The translations under genes were made by a program, and so were the position numbers. Shown here in pieces: positions 6,508 through 11,293 of a stretch of DNA of 11,293 nucleotides. Source of the stretch: an uncultured Duncaniella sp. (GTDB lineage: Bacteria; Bacteroidota; Bacteroidia; Bacteroidales; Muribaculaceae); NCBI GenBank assembly GCA_910578615.1, contig CAJTRI010000027.1, positions 1 to 11,293 on the forward strand. Reading direction: 5' to 3'. The number at the start of each line of letters is the position of its first letter. The first letter of the stretch is position 1. The notes below the pieces were generated by a model. That model did not search any database. It had not been told where the DNA came from and saw only the letters and a program-made list of their open reading frames with translations.

Positions 6508-7980
6508 CTACATCTTAGGGCCTTTGGGCTTTCTCTGCTGCCTTGCCTGCTCCTCGTTCTTGGGCGATGTCTGGTATTTCTGTAGGGGCTCGGCCACCTT
6601 GCTGGTAGCCTCGTTGGTGCAGCCGTCATTGTTGACCGCCGCCTGCACCTTGCTTTCCTCGGCTATCTTTACACGGGGATCTTTAAGCGATGTGTTGGGC
6701 CGCTGTTTCTCAGGGTTGAACCACAGATATACCGTGCATGGCTGGCCCTTGTCGTCGACTCGGTTGGTAAGTTCCGCCACGCGCCCCTCGGCGTAGTCCC
6801 TCTGCTGTTGTTCGGTAAGCGGGATTTTCGCCCATTTGGTAAGAGGTTTTATCTTGCCGTCCTTCGTGAGCCACGATGACTGCTGCTGGCTCGTGGTGCC
6901 ATTCTGTGTCTGTGACTGCTCCTGCTTTCTCACCGCTCCGGGTACGAACTCGATACCCCTCCGGTCTGCGTTGATTTGAAGAACCACCGTGTAGGTTTTG
7001 CCGTTCTTGTCGGCAATCTGCTTGGCAGGCAGAGCCTTGCCCTCTTTAAGTTGGGAGATTTCGTCCGCCGACAGCTGTGTCTGGCCCACGGTATCCCTGA
7101 CGAACACGGCTTTTACAGGCACCGATACTATCTCGTTGGTGTAGCGGTCTATGCTGACGTATGACGGTACTTTCTCACCGTTCTTGCCATTGAGGTCGAC
7201 TACCTTTCCGAGATTGCCTGTGTCACGGAGGGTCGCCTTATCCTCGTCCGTGAAACTGTATCCCTTGAACTCGCGGTCAAGCTTGGGTTCGCGGTGGATG
7301 AAGTGGGGCACCACCCTGATGTCGCCGTTCTCGTCGGCACGGAACGAGATTCGGGCGTCGATATAGAACTTCTCTCCCCCGAATGTCGGTGTGATCGTGA
7401 TGATGTGCGACTTGCGGTTGTAGAGCAACTCGCTGAGGTCCCCCGACTTCTCAAGACGCTCGCGGTCGATGCCCCATTTCTCCTTGAGACCGGCCCAGTC
7501 TATGCGGCTTTCGTCGATTGCCGAGTGTCCGGGCTCCTTTTCGGTATTCTCGGCATTGCCGGGCGCTTCCTGCTGTGGCGTTTGCGACGGCTGCTCTGTC
7601 AGCGGCCCCTGTTTTTGATCTGAATACTGCGATGCCTGAGGTACATCGACTGTATTGTTTTTCAGCATGTCGGCATTCGCGACAGGGTCTTTGGCGAGAT
7701 CTCCTATAACGGTGCCAACCGTGTCATAACGGTCGGCAGGGACACGGAAGAATCCGAACGACGAAGGATTCCTGCACTGGCGGACGAAGTTCGACATGAA
7801 GGCTTCGAGAGGGTTCTGGCCTTTGGAGAATTTCACGAGGTCGGAGAGTTTCGCGGACTTGACACCTGTCATCTTCGGTGTGCCGTCCTCGTTGAGTCCG
7901 GTCACCGCGCCTACCTCCCCGGTGTCGTTGTTGCGGGCGATAAGCACTTCTTCTTGTTCCAAATTCTGTTTTTTGGCCAT
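6508..7980 (-). CDS. DUF4099/DUF3945 domain protein (CTnDOT Orf3-like position)
   Basis: A 490-residue soluble, highly charged protein. Residues 1-105 contain FSKGQNPLEAFMSNFVRQCRNPSSFGFFRVP-like sequence typical of the DUF4099 N-terminus. A Gln/Pro-rich linker (115-150) leads to the second part, starting DWAGLKEKWGI (161) with YIDARISFRADENG and a conserved GYSFTDEDK-LRDTGNLGKVVDL stretch. DUF3945-type repeats follow: LSADEISQLKEGK with KTYTVVLQINADRRGIEF (303-345), and a second, weaker copy LTEQQQRDYAEGR with TVYLWFNPEKQRP (388-428). The tail is low-complexity and basic. The function is unknown; such proteins are restricted to Bacteroidales mobile elements and sit between the Xis-like and topoisomerase genes, as here. 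The frame extends to 8019, but ATG 7980 (MAKKQNLEQEEVLIA) matches the family start. Confidence 0.88.
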   Translation of the reverse strand: MAKKQNLEQEEVLIARNNDTGEVGAVTGLNEDGTPKMTGVKSAKLSDLVKFSKGQNPLEAFMSNFVRQCRNPSSFGFFRVPADRYDTVGTVIGDLAKDPVANADMLKNNTVDVPQASQYSDQKQGPLTEQPSQTPQQEAPGNAENTEKEPGHSAIDESRIDWAGLKEKWGIDRERLEKSGDLSELLYNRKSHIITITPTFGGEKFYIDARISFRADENGDIRVVPHFIHREPKLDREFKGYSFTDEDKATLRDTGNLGKVVDLNGKNGEKVPSYVSIDRYTNEIVSVPVKAVFVRDTVGQTQLSADEISQLKEGKALPAKQIADKNGKTYTVVLQINADRRGIEFVPGAVRKQEQSQTQNGTTSQQQSSWLTKDGKIKPLTKWAKIPLTEQQQRDYAEGRVAELTNRVDDKGQPCTVYLWFNPEKQRPNTSLKDPRVKIAEESKVQAAVNNDGCTNEATSKVAEPLQKYQTSPKNEEQARQQRKPKGPKM

Positions 7981-8007
7981 GATTAAAATGTTTTGGGTTG
8001 GAAACTT

Positions 8008-8027
8008 GTGCCGCGACATGGCGGCAC
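8008..8027. promoter_or_regulatory. 7-bp GC-rich hairpin upstream of the DUF4099 gene
   Basis: GTGCCGC (8008-8014) and GCGGCAC (8021-8027) form a perfect stem with a 6-nt loop in the 72-bp gap between the HTH and DUF4099 genes. It has no U-run, so it is a possible mRNA processing or polarity element. Confidence 0.4.
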
Positions 8028-8052
8028 GGGATTATTTTGTGTTGTAGGTGTG

Positions 8053-8382
8053 TCATGCGTTGAGGACGGAAAAAAACTCCATCACGTCAGCCTTGCGGTA
8101 GCGTATCTTGCAGTTCCTGCCGGAGCCGTTCTTTATGAAGGCGATCCTGCCTTTCGAGCGGTGGTCGTACATTGTGCGGCGCGACACATGGTATCTCTCG
8201 CAGACCTGCTGCTCCGTCCACGTTTCTTCATCCGGGTCGAGAATGCCGAAGCCTTGGAACGCGTCCGTGACCTTACGGGCTACTTCGTCGATCTTGCTGT
8301 CAATACCTGTTCTGATACCAATTACTTCCGATTTCAACTCCTTGATGAGTTGTGCGAGCATATTGTATTCCTCGGTTCTCAT
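8053..8382 (-). CDS. Xis-like helix-turn-helix DNA-binding protein
   Basis: A 109-residue protein. An N-terminal predicted helix (1-45), likely a coiled coil for dimerisation, is followed by a MerR/excisionase-type winged HTH: WTEQQVCERYHVSRRTMYDHRSKGRIAF (55-82) and the wing-like CKIRYRKADVMEFF (91-104). Related small basic proteins in Bacteroides elements (Xis2c/Xis2d of CTnDOT) bind att DNA with the integrase and direct excision. Its place at the head of a DUF4099-TopB-like block supports that role here, though a transcription regulator is equally possible by sequence. Its ATG lies within the stop of the upstream 30-codon ORF (ATGA, 4-bp overlap), which indicates translational coupling. 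No integrase for this resident element is in the window. Confidence 0.85.
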   Translation of the reverse strand: MRTEEYNMLAQLIKELKSEVIGIRTGIDSKIDEVARKVTDAFQGFGILDPDEETWTEQQVCERYHVSRRTMYDHRSKGRIAFIKNGSGRNCKIRYRKADVMEFFSVLNA

Positions 8383-8471
8383 AGCCGGTGCTTTTTATAG
8401 AGGTCTGGCATCATTGTTTTCATACTCTCCCGGACAGTACCGTAGAAGCGTCTGGGCATTTTCGTTTCCAT
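8379..8471 (-). CDS. Small ORF (30 aa), translationally coupled to the HTH gene
   Basis: The frame encodes a basic 30-residue peptide (begins METKMPRRFYGTV, ends DLYKKHRL) and stops with the TGA of an ATGA overlap with the HTH start at 8382. The ATG follows an A-rich stretch (CCGAAAAAGAATT), the usual Bacteroidetes start context, 30 nt after a -7-like box. No family is recognised. It may be a real small protein or a leader whose translation gates the downstream gene. The ATGA overlap and A-rich context favour translation; the short length keeps confidence moderate. Confidence 0.5.
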   Translation of the reverse strand: METKMPRRFYGTVRESMKTMMPDLYKKHRL

Positions 8472-8500
8472 AATTCTTTTTCGGATTTAGCGTTATGCCG

Positions 8501-8508
8501 CAAAGTTC
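8501..8508 (-). promoter_or_regulatory. Likely -7 box (GAACTTTG) of the main minus-strand block
   Basis: A one-mismatch match to TAnnTTTG, followed by GCGGC, 30 nt before the small ORF at 8471. There is no clear -33 box, so an activator may be needed, as RteC is for the CTnDOT excision promoter. No -7 consensus is closer to the block start. Confidence 0.4.
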
Positions 8509-8529
8509 GTCAGACACCCGCAGGCGACT

Positions 8530-8552
8530 GAGGTATTCCTCGGGTAGTACCC
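8530..8552. promoter_or_regulatory. Two abutting palindromes upstream of the block promoter
   Basis: GAGG-TATT-CCTC (8530-8541) directly abuts GGGTA-G-TACCC (8542-8552), 21-44 bp beyond the -7-like box on its upstream side. This is where an activator would sit. On the plus strand a T7 run follows at 8554-8560, so a weak plus-strand terminator is an alternative reading. Confidence 0.4.
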
Positions 8553-8882
8553 TGTTTTTTTAAGACACGTTAAGATTATAATTGATACATTAAAGCACCT
8601 TTTGAAGGATATGGGAAGCACCGTATCAGTCCGCTATGCGCGGATTGACATGTAATCGGTGTGTCATAAAATTATCAGGATAAATCCGTGGGGATTATCG
8701 GGGCAGCCTGTGCGGACAGGTGTCGTCCAGTTTGATACCGGGACTATTGCCGTGTCGGATCTTGGTTTGATTCCACGTGCGAATCGAACCGGATACATAA
8801 CCGGCAGTAAGTCCGCACCGTATCGGATTCGGTATAGAAACAACCGGAATATGGCTGATTGTTTCCGACAAATTTCAAAGTT

Positions 8883-8919
8883 GGGAAATGTCGGGAAACT
8901 TTGTGGAAAAATCGGGAAA
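8883..8919. repeat. Four helically phased GGGAAA motifs
   Basis: GGGAAA at 8883, 8893 and 8914, with a variant TGGAAA at 8904: spacings of 10, 11 and 10 bp, all in one orientation. This spacing puts every copy on the same DNA face, as in iterated protein sites or intrinsically bent DNA. Confidence 0.6.
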
Positions 8920-8967
8920 GTGCTGACAATCAATAATCTTTTCGGCATGTTCGGCGGTTACACGTTC

Positions 8968-9003
8968 AAAAGCGGCACCCGTCGGAATGCTTGTGCCGCT
9001 TTT
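8968..9003. terminator. Terminator-like hairpin, bidirectional form
   Basis: AAAAGCGGCAC (8968-8978) and GTGCCGCTTTT (8993-9003) are perfect 11-bp arms with a 14-nt loop. A-tract and T-tract ends give a U-run on either strand. It would stop any transcript made across 8553-8967 before the HTH genes and shield the block from the other side. Confidence 0.65.
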
Positions 9004-9035
9004 CAAAAATCCCTGCCACAATTGATATTGATACC

Positions 9036-9065
9036 GGCAACCCACATTCCGGACTGTGGGCTGCC
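9036..9065. promoter_or_regulatory. GC-rich inverted repeat upstream of the plus-strand HTH pair
   Basis: GGCAACCCACA (9036-9046) and TGTGGGCTGCC (9055-9065) pair at 10 of 11 positions around an 8-nt loop, 42 bp before the ATG at 9108. The partial sequence CCGGCAA...CCCAC recurs at 9077-9091. It is a possible operator for autoregulation or a leader hairpin; no U-run follows. Confidence 0.5.
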
Positions 9066-9107
9066 AGCGTCATATCCGGCAAAATTACCCACTAATCCCG
9101 TTAAAAG

Positions 9108-9389
9108 ATGGAATACATTACAATCGAGCGCACCGTTTATGACGCGATGGTAGCCGCTCTGAAAGATTGCCGAACAGCACTTCAATCGGCAATCTCGCGT
9201 CTGTCATATAAATCCCGTGATGAGTGGATTGATAACAATATCGCACAATCCATTCTCCGTAAGTCGCAACGATCCCTACAAAATATGCGAGCGACGGGAG
9301 CAATAGGCTATTCACTACTAAACGGCAAGGTGTTTTACCCGGCAGATGAGATAGGACGGATATTGGAGGAAAGGCACCATTATGACTGA
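9108..9389 (+). CDS. Small helix-turn-helix protein (Xis/regulator type), first of pair
   Basis: A 93-residue protein of the small HTH group common beside integrases in Bacteroidales elements (starts MEYITIERTVYDAMVA; relatives start MEVITIExxAY). A helical N-terminal half is followed by the HTH WIDNNIAQSILRKSQRSLQN (41-60) and the wing segment GAIGYSLLNGKVFYPADEIGRIL (64-86), the layout of MerR/excisionase domains. It should bind DNA, either as a recombination directionality factor or a local regulator. The sequence does not decide. It overlaps the next gene by 8 bp and reads divergently from the excision-like block, so the inverted repeats upstream are plausible binding sites. ATG 9108 is supported by the family start; no SD and no clear -7 box are seen close by. 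Confidence 0.85.
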   Translation: MEYITIERTVYDAMVAALKDCRTALQSAISRLSYKSRDEWIDNNIAQSILRKSQRSLQNMRATGAIGYSLLNGKVFYPADEIGRILEERHHYD

Positions 9390-9678
9390 GAAACAATATA
9401 TACAGACAAGGGAGGAATATAAGGCCCTGTTCAAGCTGATAGGGAAAATAAAGGAATCGGCAAACACCCTTGCGGACATTTCACGCCCGATGTTCAATGG
9501 CAACCGCTTTGTCAGCGATACGGAACTTGCGAAGCGGCTTTGTGTGAGCAAACGTACACTTGCCAATTACAGGGCCAACGGCATAATAGGATATTACAGT
9601 GTCGAGGGCAAGATTATTTATGCCGAAAGCGACATCGAGGACTACCTGAAAGATCATTACATTTCTCCACTGATATGA
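9382..9678 (+). CDS. Small helix-turn-helix protein (Xis/regulator type), second of pair
   Basis: A 98-residue paralogue-like partner of the preceding gene. The N-terminal helical region (1-40, with FKLIGKIKESANTLADI) could dimerise. The HTH is FVSDTELAKRLCVSKRTLANYRANG (43-67) and the wing is IGYYSVEGKIIYAESDIEDYLKDHY (69-93). This domain organisation matches DNA-architectural Xis proteins and repressors of Bacteroides elements. Its ATG lies inside the end of the upstream gene (8-bp overlap), so the pair is likely co-translated and may form a complex. Two hairpins follow within 60 bp. It has no catalytic domain and is probably cytoplasmic. Its partner sites and regulated genes are unknown. 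Confidence 0.87.
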   Translation: MTEKQYIQTREEYKALFKLIGKIKESANTLADISRPMFNGNRFVSDTELAKRLCVSKRTLANYRANGIIGYYSVEGKIIYAESDIEDYLKDHYISPLI

Positions 9679-9684
9679 TACAGC

Positions 9685-9718
9685 CCCCGGCAGTTCATAA
9701 CACAATGGACTGTCGGGG
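9685..9718 (+). terminator. Terminator hairpin after the HTH pair
   Basis: CCCCGGCAGT (9685-9694) pairs with ACTGTCGGGG (9709-9718), 10 bp with one wobble and a 14-nt loop, starting 7 bp after the stop at 9678. The downstream flank ATTCTTGT is only moderately T-rich. Confidence 0.55.
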
Positions 9719-9733
9719 ATTCTTGTAATGAGT

Positions 9734-9765
9734 ATGTCGGTTTTTTTACTGAGAAAAACCGACAT
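9734..9765. terminator. Strong terminator between convergent genes
   Basis: Perfect 12-bp arms ATGTCGGTTTTT (9734-9745) and AAAAACCGACAT (9754-9765) with an 8-nt loop, followed on the plus strand by TTTTA. It separates the HTH pair from the convergent ATPase gene; the T/A tracts inside the arms allow action from both sides, best on the plus strand. Confidence 0.75.
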
Positions 9766-9808
9766 TTTACTACCTGATATTATTATATATGCTCAATAAA
9801 AGACTATT

Positions 9809-11098
9809 TTACGGTTTTATCTTTTGTGGCATTCTTAATACATAGTCATATACCGGACGTATGGCAATCTTATATCCGTCATGAATTATATCCTCATCAT
9901 TATGGTCTGTCAAAAGCAGCAGATTGTCACATCCTGTTTTTCTTGCGGCCAACAACAATCCGGCAATTTCACGTTTTCTTGTCTTATCTGAGGAAATATC
10001 ATATGAGACCTGCACGGCAAGAACAGCCTTGCGGTCTTCGCACACGACAAAATCACATTCGCCAGAACGGTCATTGAAATAATAGATATCCAATCCTTGT
10101 ATCTTATATCTTCGCAAAAGCTCCAGATATACTATTGTTTCAAGCCGCCATCCGAGATTTTCTCCGGCAAATGCGTCAGACCGTTTGTTCATCAACGCCA
10201 CATCAATTGGATAGACCTTTTCGCCGGTTATCCGTTGGCGGCTCTTGGGTGAATACTTATGCAGGCCTACTAAGAGATATGCCTGTTTCAGATAGCTCAG
10301 GTAGTTTTTGGCAGTGTGCTGCGATTTGAAGCCGAATGTTTCTTGCAGGCTTTTGTCAACCACGACAGCAGGTGCCGTATTCAACAGATGGTGAGACATC
10401 TCCTCAAAAGCTGAGGTATGGATTATCTTGAACCGTTGTTCAATGTCGCGTTTGAGGATATTGTTGACCAATCCCTCTATATAGTCACGGTCGTTTCCTA
10501 TAAACTGGATTTCTGGAAATCCACCTTGACGCATATAGTCATCAAAGGCAGCACGTCGTGCGGCTATGGCTTTTGTCGTTCTTGACTTCGTATCGACTTC
10601 CCTGGCCTCGCAATACTCGGCAAAGGAAAAAGGGTATAGAGGTATGGAATGATGGCGTCCTGTCAGATGAGTGGCAAGCTCTCCACTCAGCAGTTTCGCA
10701 TTTGACCCGGTTATTATGACGTGCATCTGTCTGCGCAAAAGCCGGTTCACGAACAGATACCACTCAGGTATATTTTGTATTTCATCTATAAACAAATAAT
10801 TGAAATCACCGTTGATCTTGTAAAGCACTTCCAGCACATCGTTAAGGTCATCCCCGGTAAGGTGTATCAGACGCTCGTCGTCAAAATTCACGTATGCGAA
10901 CTTTACCCCCTTTCCAGTAAGCGCATTATAGCATAATGTGGATTTTCCGCTACGTCTTACACCTATCACTACCTGTGCCTGTGTGCTTTTCAGGTCAATG
11001 TAATCTTCCTCCTTACGCTTGCAAAAACGCAGGTTTTGTTTCATCGCCAACTCCTCGGATTGGTCAGAAAGTATCGTCTCAAGTATTCTTTTATCCAT
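9809..11098 (-). CDS. AAA+ ATPase of the AAA_14/DUF4143 family
   Basis: A 429-residue cytoplasmic P-loop ATPase. Walker A GVRRSGKST (46-54), Walker B YLFIDEIQ (101-108), sensor-like VIITGSNAKLL (127-137) and an Arg in LTGRHHS (146-151) form the AAA_14 module. A winged-helix-like middle (about 215-290) leads into the DUF4143 part with a PD-(D/E)xK-like fold: WRLETIVYLELLRR (317-330), GECDFVV (346-352) and AVQVSYDI (361-368). The expected E-x-K of a nuclease is Q-x-S here, so cleavage is doubtful. Family roles are poorly defined; members are frequent in accessory DNA of anaerobes and have been proposed to act in DNA or toxin-antitoxin-like processes. It is monocistronic with its own TATCTTTG promoter and a repeat-type operator, converges on the HTH pair, and may be cargo rather than part of the transfer machinery. 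Confidence 0.9.
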   Translation of the reverse strand: MDKRILETILSDQSEELAMKQNLRFCKRKEEDYIDLKSTQAQVVIGVRRSGKSTLCYNALTGKGVKFAYVNFDDERLIHLTGDDLNDVLEVLYKINGDFNYLFIDEIQNIPEWYLFVNRLLRRQMHVIITGSNAKLLSGELATHLTGRHHSIPLYPFSFAEYCEAREVDTKSRTTKAIAARRAAFDDYMRQGGFPEIQFIGNDRDYIEGLVNNILKRDIEQRFKIIHTSAFEEMSHHLLNTAPAVVVDKSLQETFGFKSQHTAKNYLSYLKQAYLLVGLHKYSPKSRQRITGEKVYPIDVALMNKRSDAFAGENLGWRLETIVYLELLRRYKIQGLDIYYFNDRSGECDFVVCEDRKAVLAVQVSYDISSDKTRKREIAGLLLAARKTGCDNLLLLTDHNDEDIIHDGYKIAIRPVYDYVLRMPQKIKP

Positions 11099-11117
11099 AA
11101 TTTGATCCTATTGGGCG

Positions 11118-11125
11118 CAAAGATA
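11118..11125 (-). promoter_or_regulatory. Bacteroidetes -7 box (TATCTTTG) of the ATPase gene
   Basis: A perfect TAnnTTTG match 19 bp upstream of the ATG at 11098, giving a very short leader. The nearest TTTG upstream is only 14 bp away instead of about 20, so the -33 element is weak. Confidence 0.75.
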
Positions 11126-11140
11126 CGAAATACATTTCAC

Positions 11141-11190
11141 AAACGCACTATTTTACAATAAATAATCTAACATAAACGCATTATTGTACA
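11141..11190. repeat. 17-bp imperfect direct repeat, operator-like
   Basis: AAACGCACTATTTTACA (11141-11157) and AAACGCATTATTGTACA (11174-11190) agree at 15 of 17 positions, 33 bp apart (about three helical turns). The 8-bp core GCATTATT occurs again at 11221-11228, 43 bp further. The first copy overlaps the expected -33 region of the ATPase promoter, which fits a cooperative regulator. The remaining bases to 11293 show no gene. Confidence 0.6.
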
Positions 11191-11293
11191 TGCTACACCA
11201 GTTATCCAACACACTAAATTGCATTATTATTGGCTCAATGTATTGAAAACATTAACGTTACCCCGGTTGCTAAGAATTCTAAAATATTTGGAG

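Larger units (their letters stand above)
8553..9107. other. Hairpin-rich intergenic region without a credible long gene
   Basis: This separates the minus-strand block from the plus-strand HTH pair. Inverted repeats: 8626-8648 (9-bp arms, 5-nt loop), 8672-8683 (TTATC-AG-GATAA), 8679-8699 (8-9 bp with a bulge), 8764-8790 (10-bp arms, one wobble, 7-nt loop), 8837-8865 (GAAACAA/TTGTTTC), 8876-8903 (CAAAGTT/AACTTTG) and 8968-9065 (listed separately). It could be a transfer or replication origin, a binding region for Xis-like proteins, or a structured RNA. The one long ORF here has no recognisable protein features. Confidence 0.5.

Noticed and set aside
7981..8019. Upstream extension of the DUF4099 protein
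   Set aside because: The family start is the MAKKQ Met at 7980; the extension only translates the intergenic hairpin flank.
8764..8790. Possible tRNA T-arm (GGTTYGATTC-like arms)
   Set aside because: The arms form one simple hairpin, and no D-arm, anticodon arm or acceptor stem can be placed around it on either strand.
8659..9153. A 164-codon plus-strand ORF in the hairpin-rich region
   Set aside because: It runs through the terminator-like hairpin and 45 bp into the HTH gene, its protein has no recognisable domain, and its repetitive Gly-Lys stretch simply reflects the phased GGGAAA motifs.
456..11167. 12-bp direct repeat CAATAAATAATC at 456-467 and 11156-11167 as att sites of the element
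   Set aside because: It is AT-only apart from the ends, the right copy lies within the ATPase promoter repeats and the left copy in a different, inserted element; chance is the simpler explanation.
1..11293. CRISPR array, rRNA or tRNA genes
   Set aside because: No regularly spaced repeats with unique spacers and no rRNA or tRNA signature were seen on either strand.

Overview
The window looks like part of an integrated conjugative or mobilizable element of a Bacteroidales-type gut bacterium. Three things point there: the gene families (DUF4099/DUF3945, DUF1896, a giant methylase-helicase, small Xis-like HTH proteins, an AAA_14/DUF4143 ATPase); promoter -7 boxes of the Bacteroidetes form TAnnTTTG (TATCTTTG at 5188-5195 and 11118-11125, minus strand); and the absence of Shine-Dalgarno sequences before the genes.

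Layout. 2-397 (+) is the C-terminal half of a tyrosine recombinase whose 5' end lies outside the window. It belongs to a second mobile element that has cut into the resident one: 398-544 is its terminal DNA, and at about 545 the sequence becomes the 3' part of a minus-strand methylase-helicase gene broken directly after its DESH box. From 8471 down to 455 runs one minus-strand gene block: a 30-codon small ORF, an HTH protein, a DUF4099/DUF3945 protein, a shrunken topoisomerase-III-like protein, a DUF1896 protein and the 1379-aa methylase-MutS-I-helicase polyprotein. The order resembles the excision operon of CTnDOT (xis2c-xis2d-orf3-exc), followed by the DUF1896 and methylase-helicase genes common in such elements.

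8472-9107 has no credible long gene but is dense in inverted repeats, including a strong terminator-like hairpin and four helically phased GGGAAA motifs. 9108-9678 (+) holds two overlapping HTH genes that read away from the block. 9679-9808 is a convergent terminator region. 9809-11098 (-) is an AAA+ ATPase with a degenerate nuclease-like C-terminus, followed by its promoter region with an operator-like direct repeat.

The points most worth following up are three. (1) The protein at the exc/topB position keeps the recognisable landmarks of a type IA topoisomerase but has lost the Toprim acidic residues, the GRVQTP region and the Arg after the active-site Tyr, while its reading frame stays intact. 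(2) The leader of the DUF1896-methylase genes has a promoter, a six-codon Phe-rich mini-ORF, an intrinsic terminator, and an upstream 11-nt element that could open that terminator only in read-through transcripts. (3) A MutS domain I is embedded between Pro-rich linkers in the methylase-helicase protein. Family assignments come from sequence motifs recognised by eye; no search was run.
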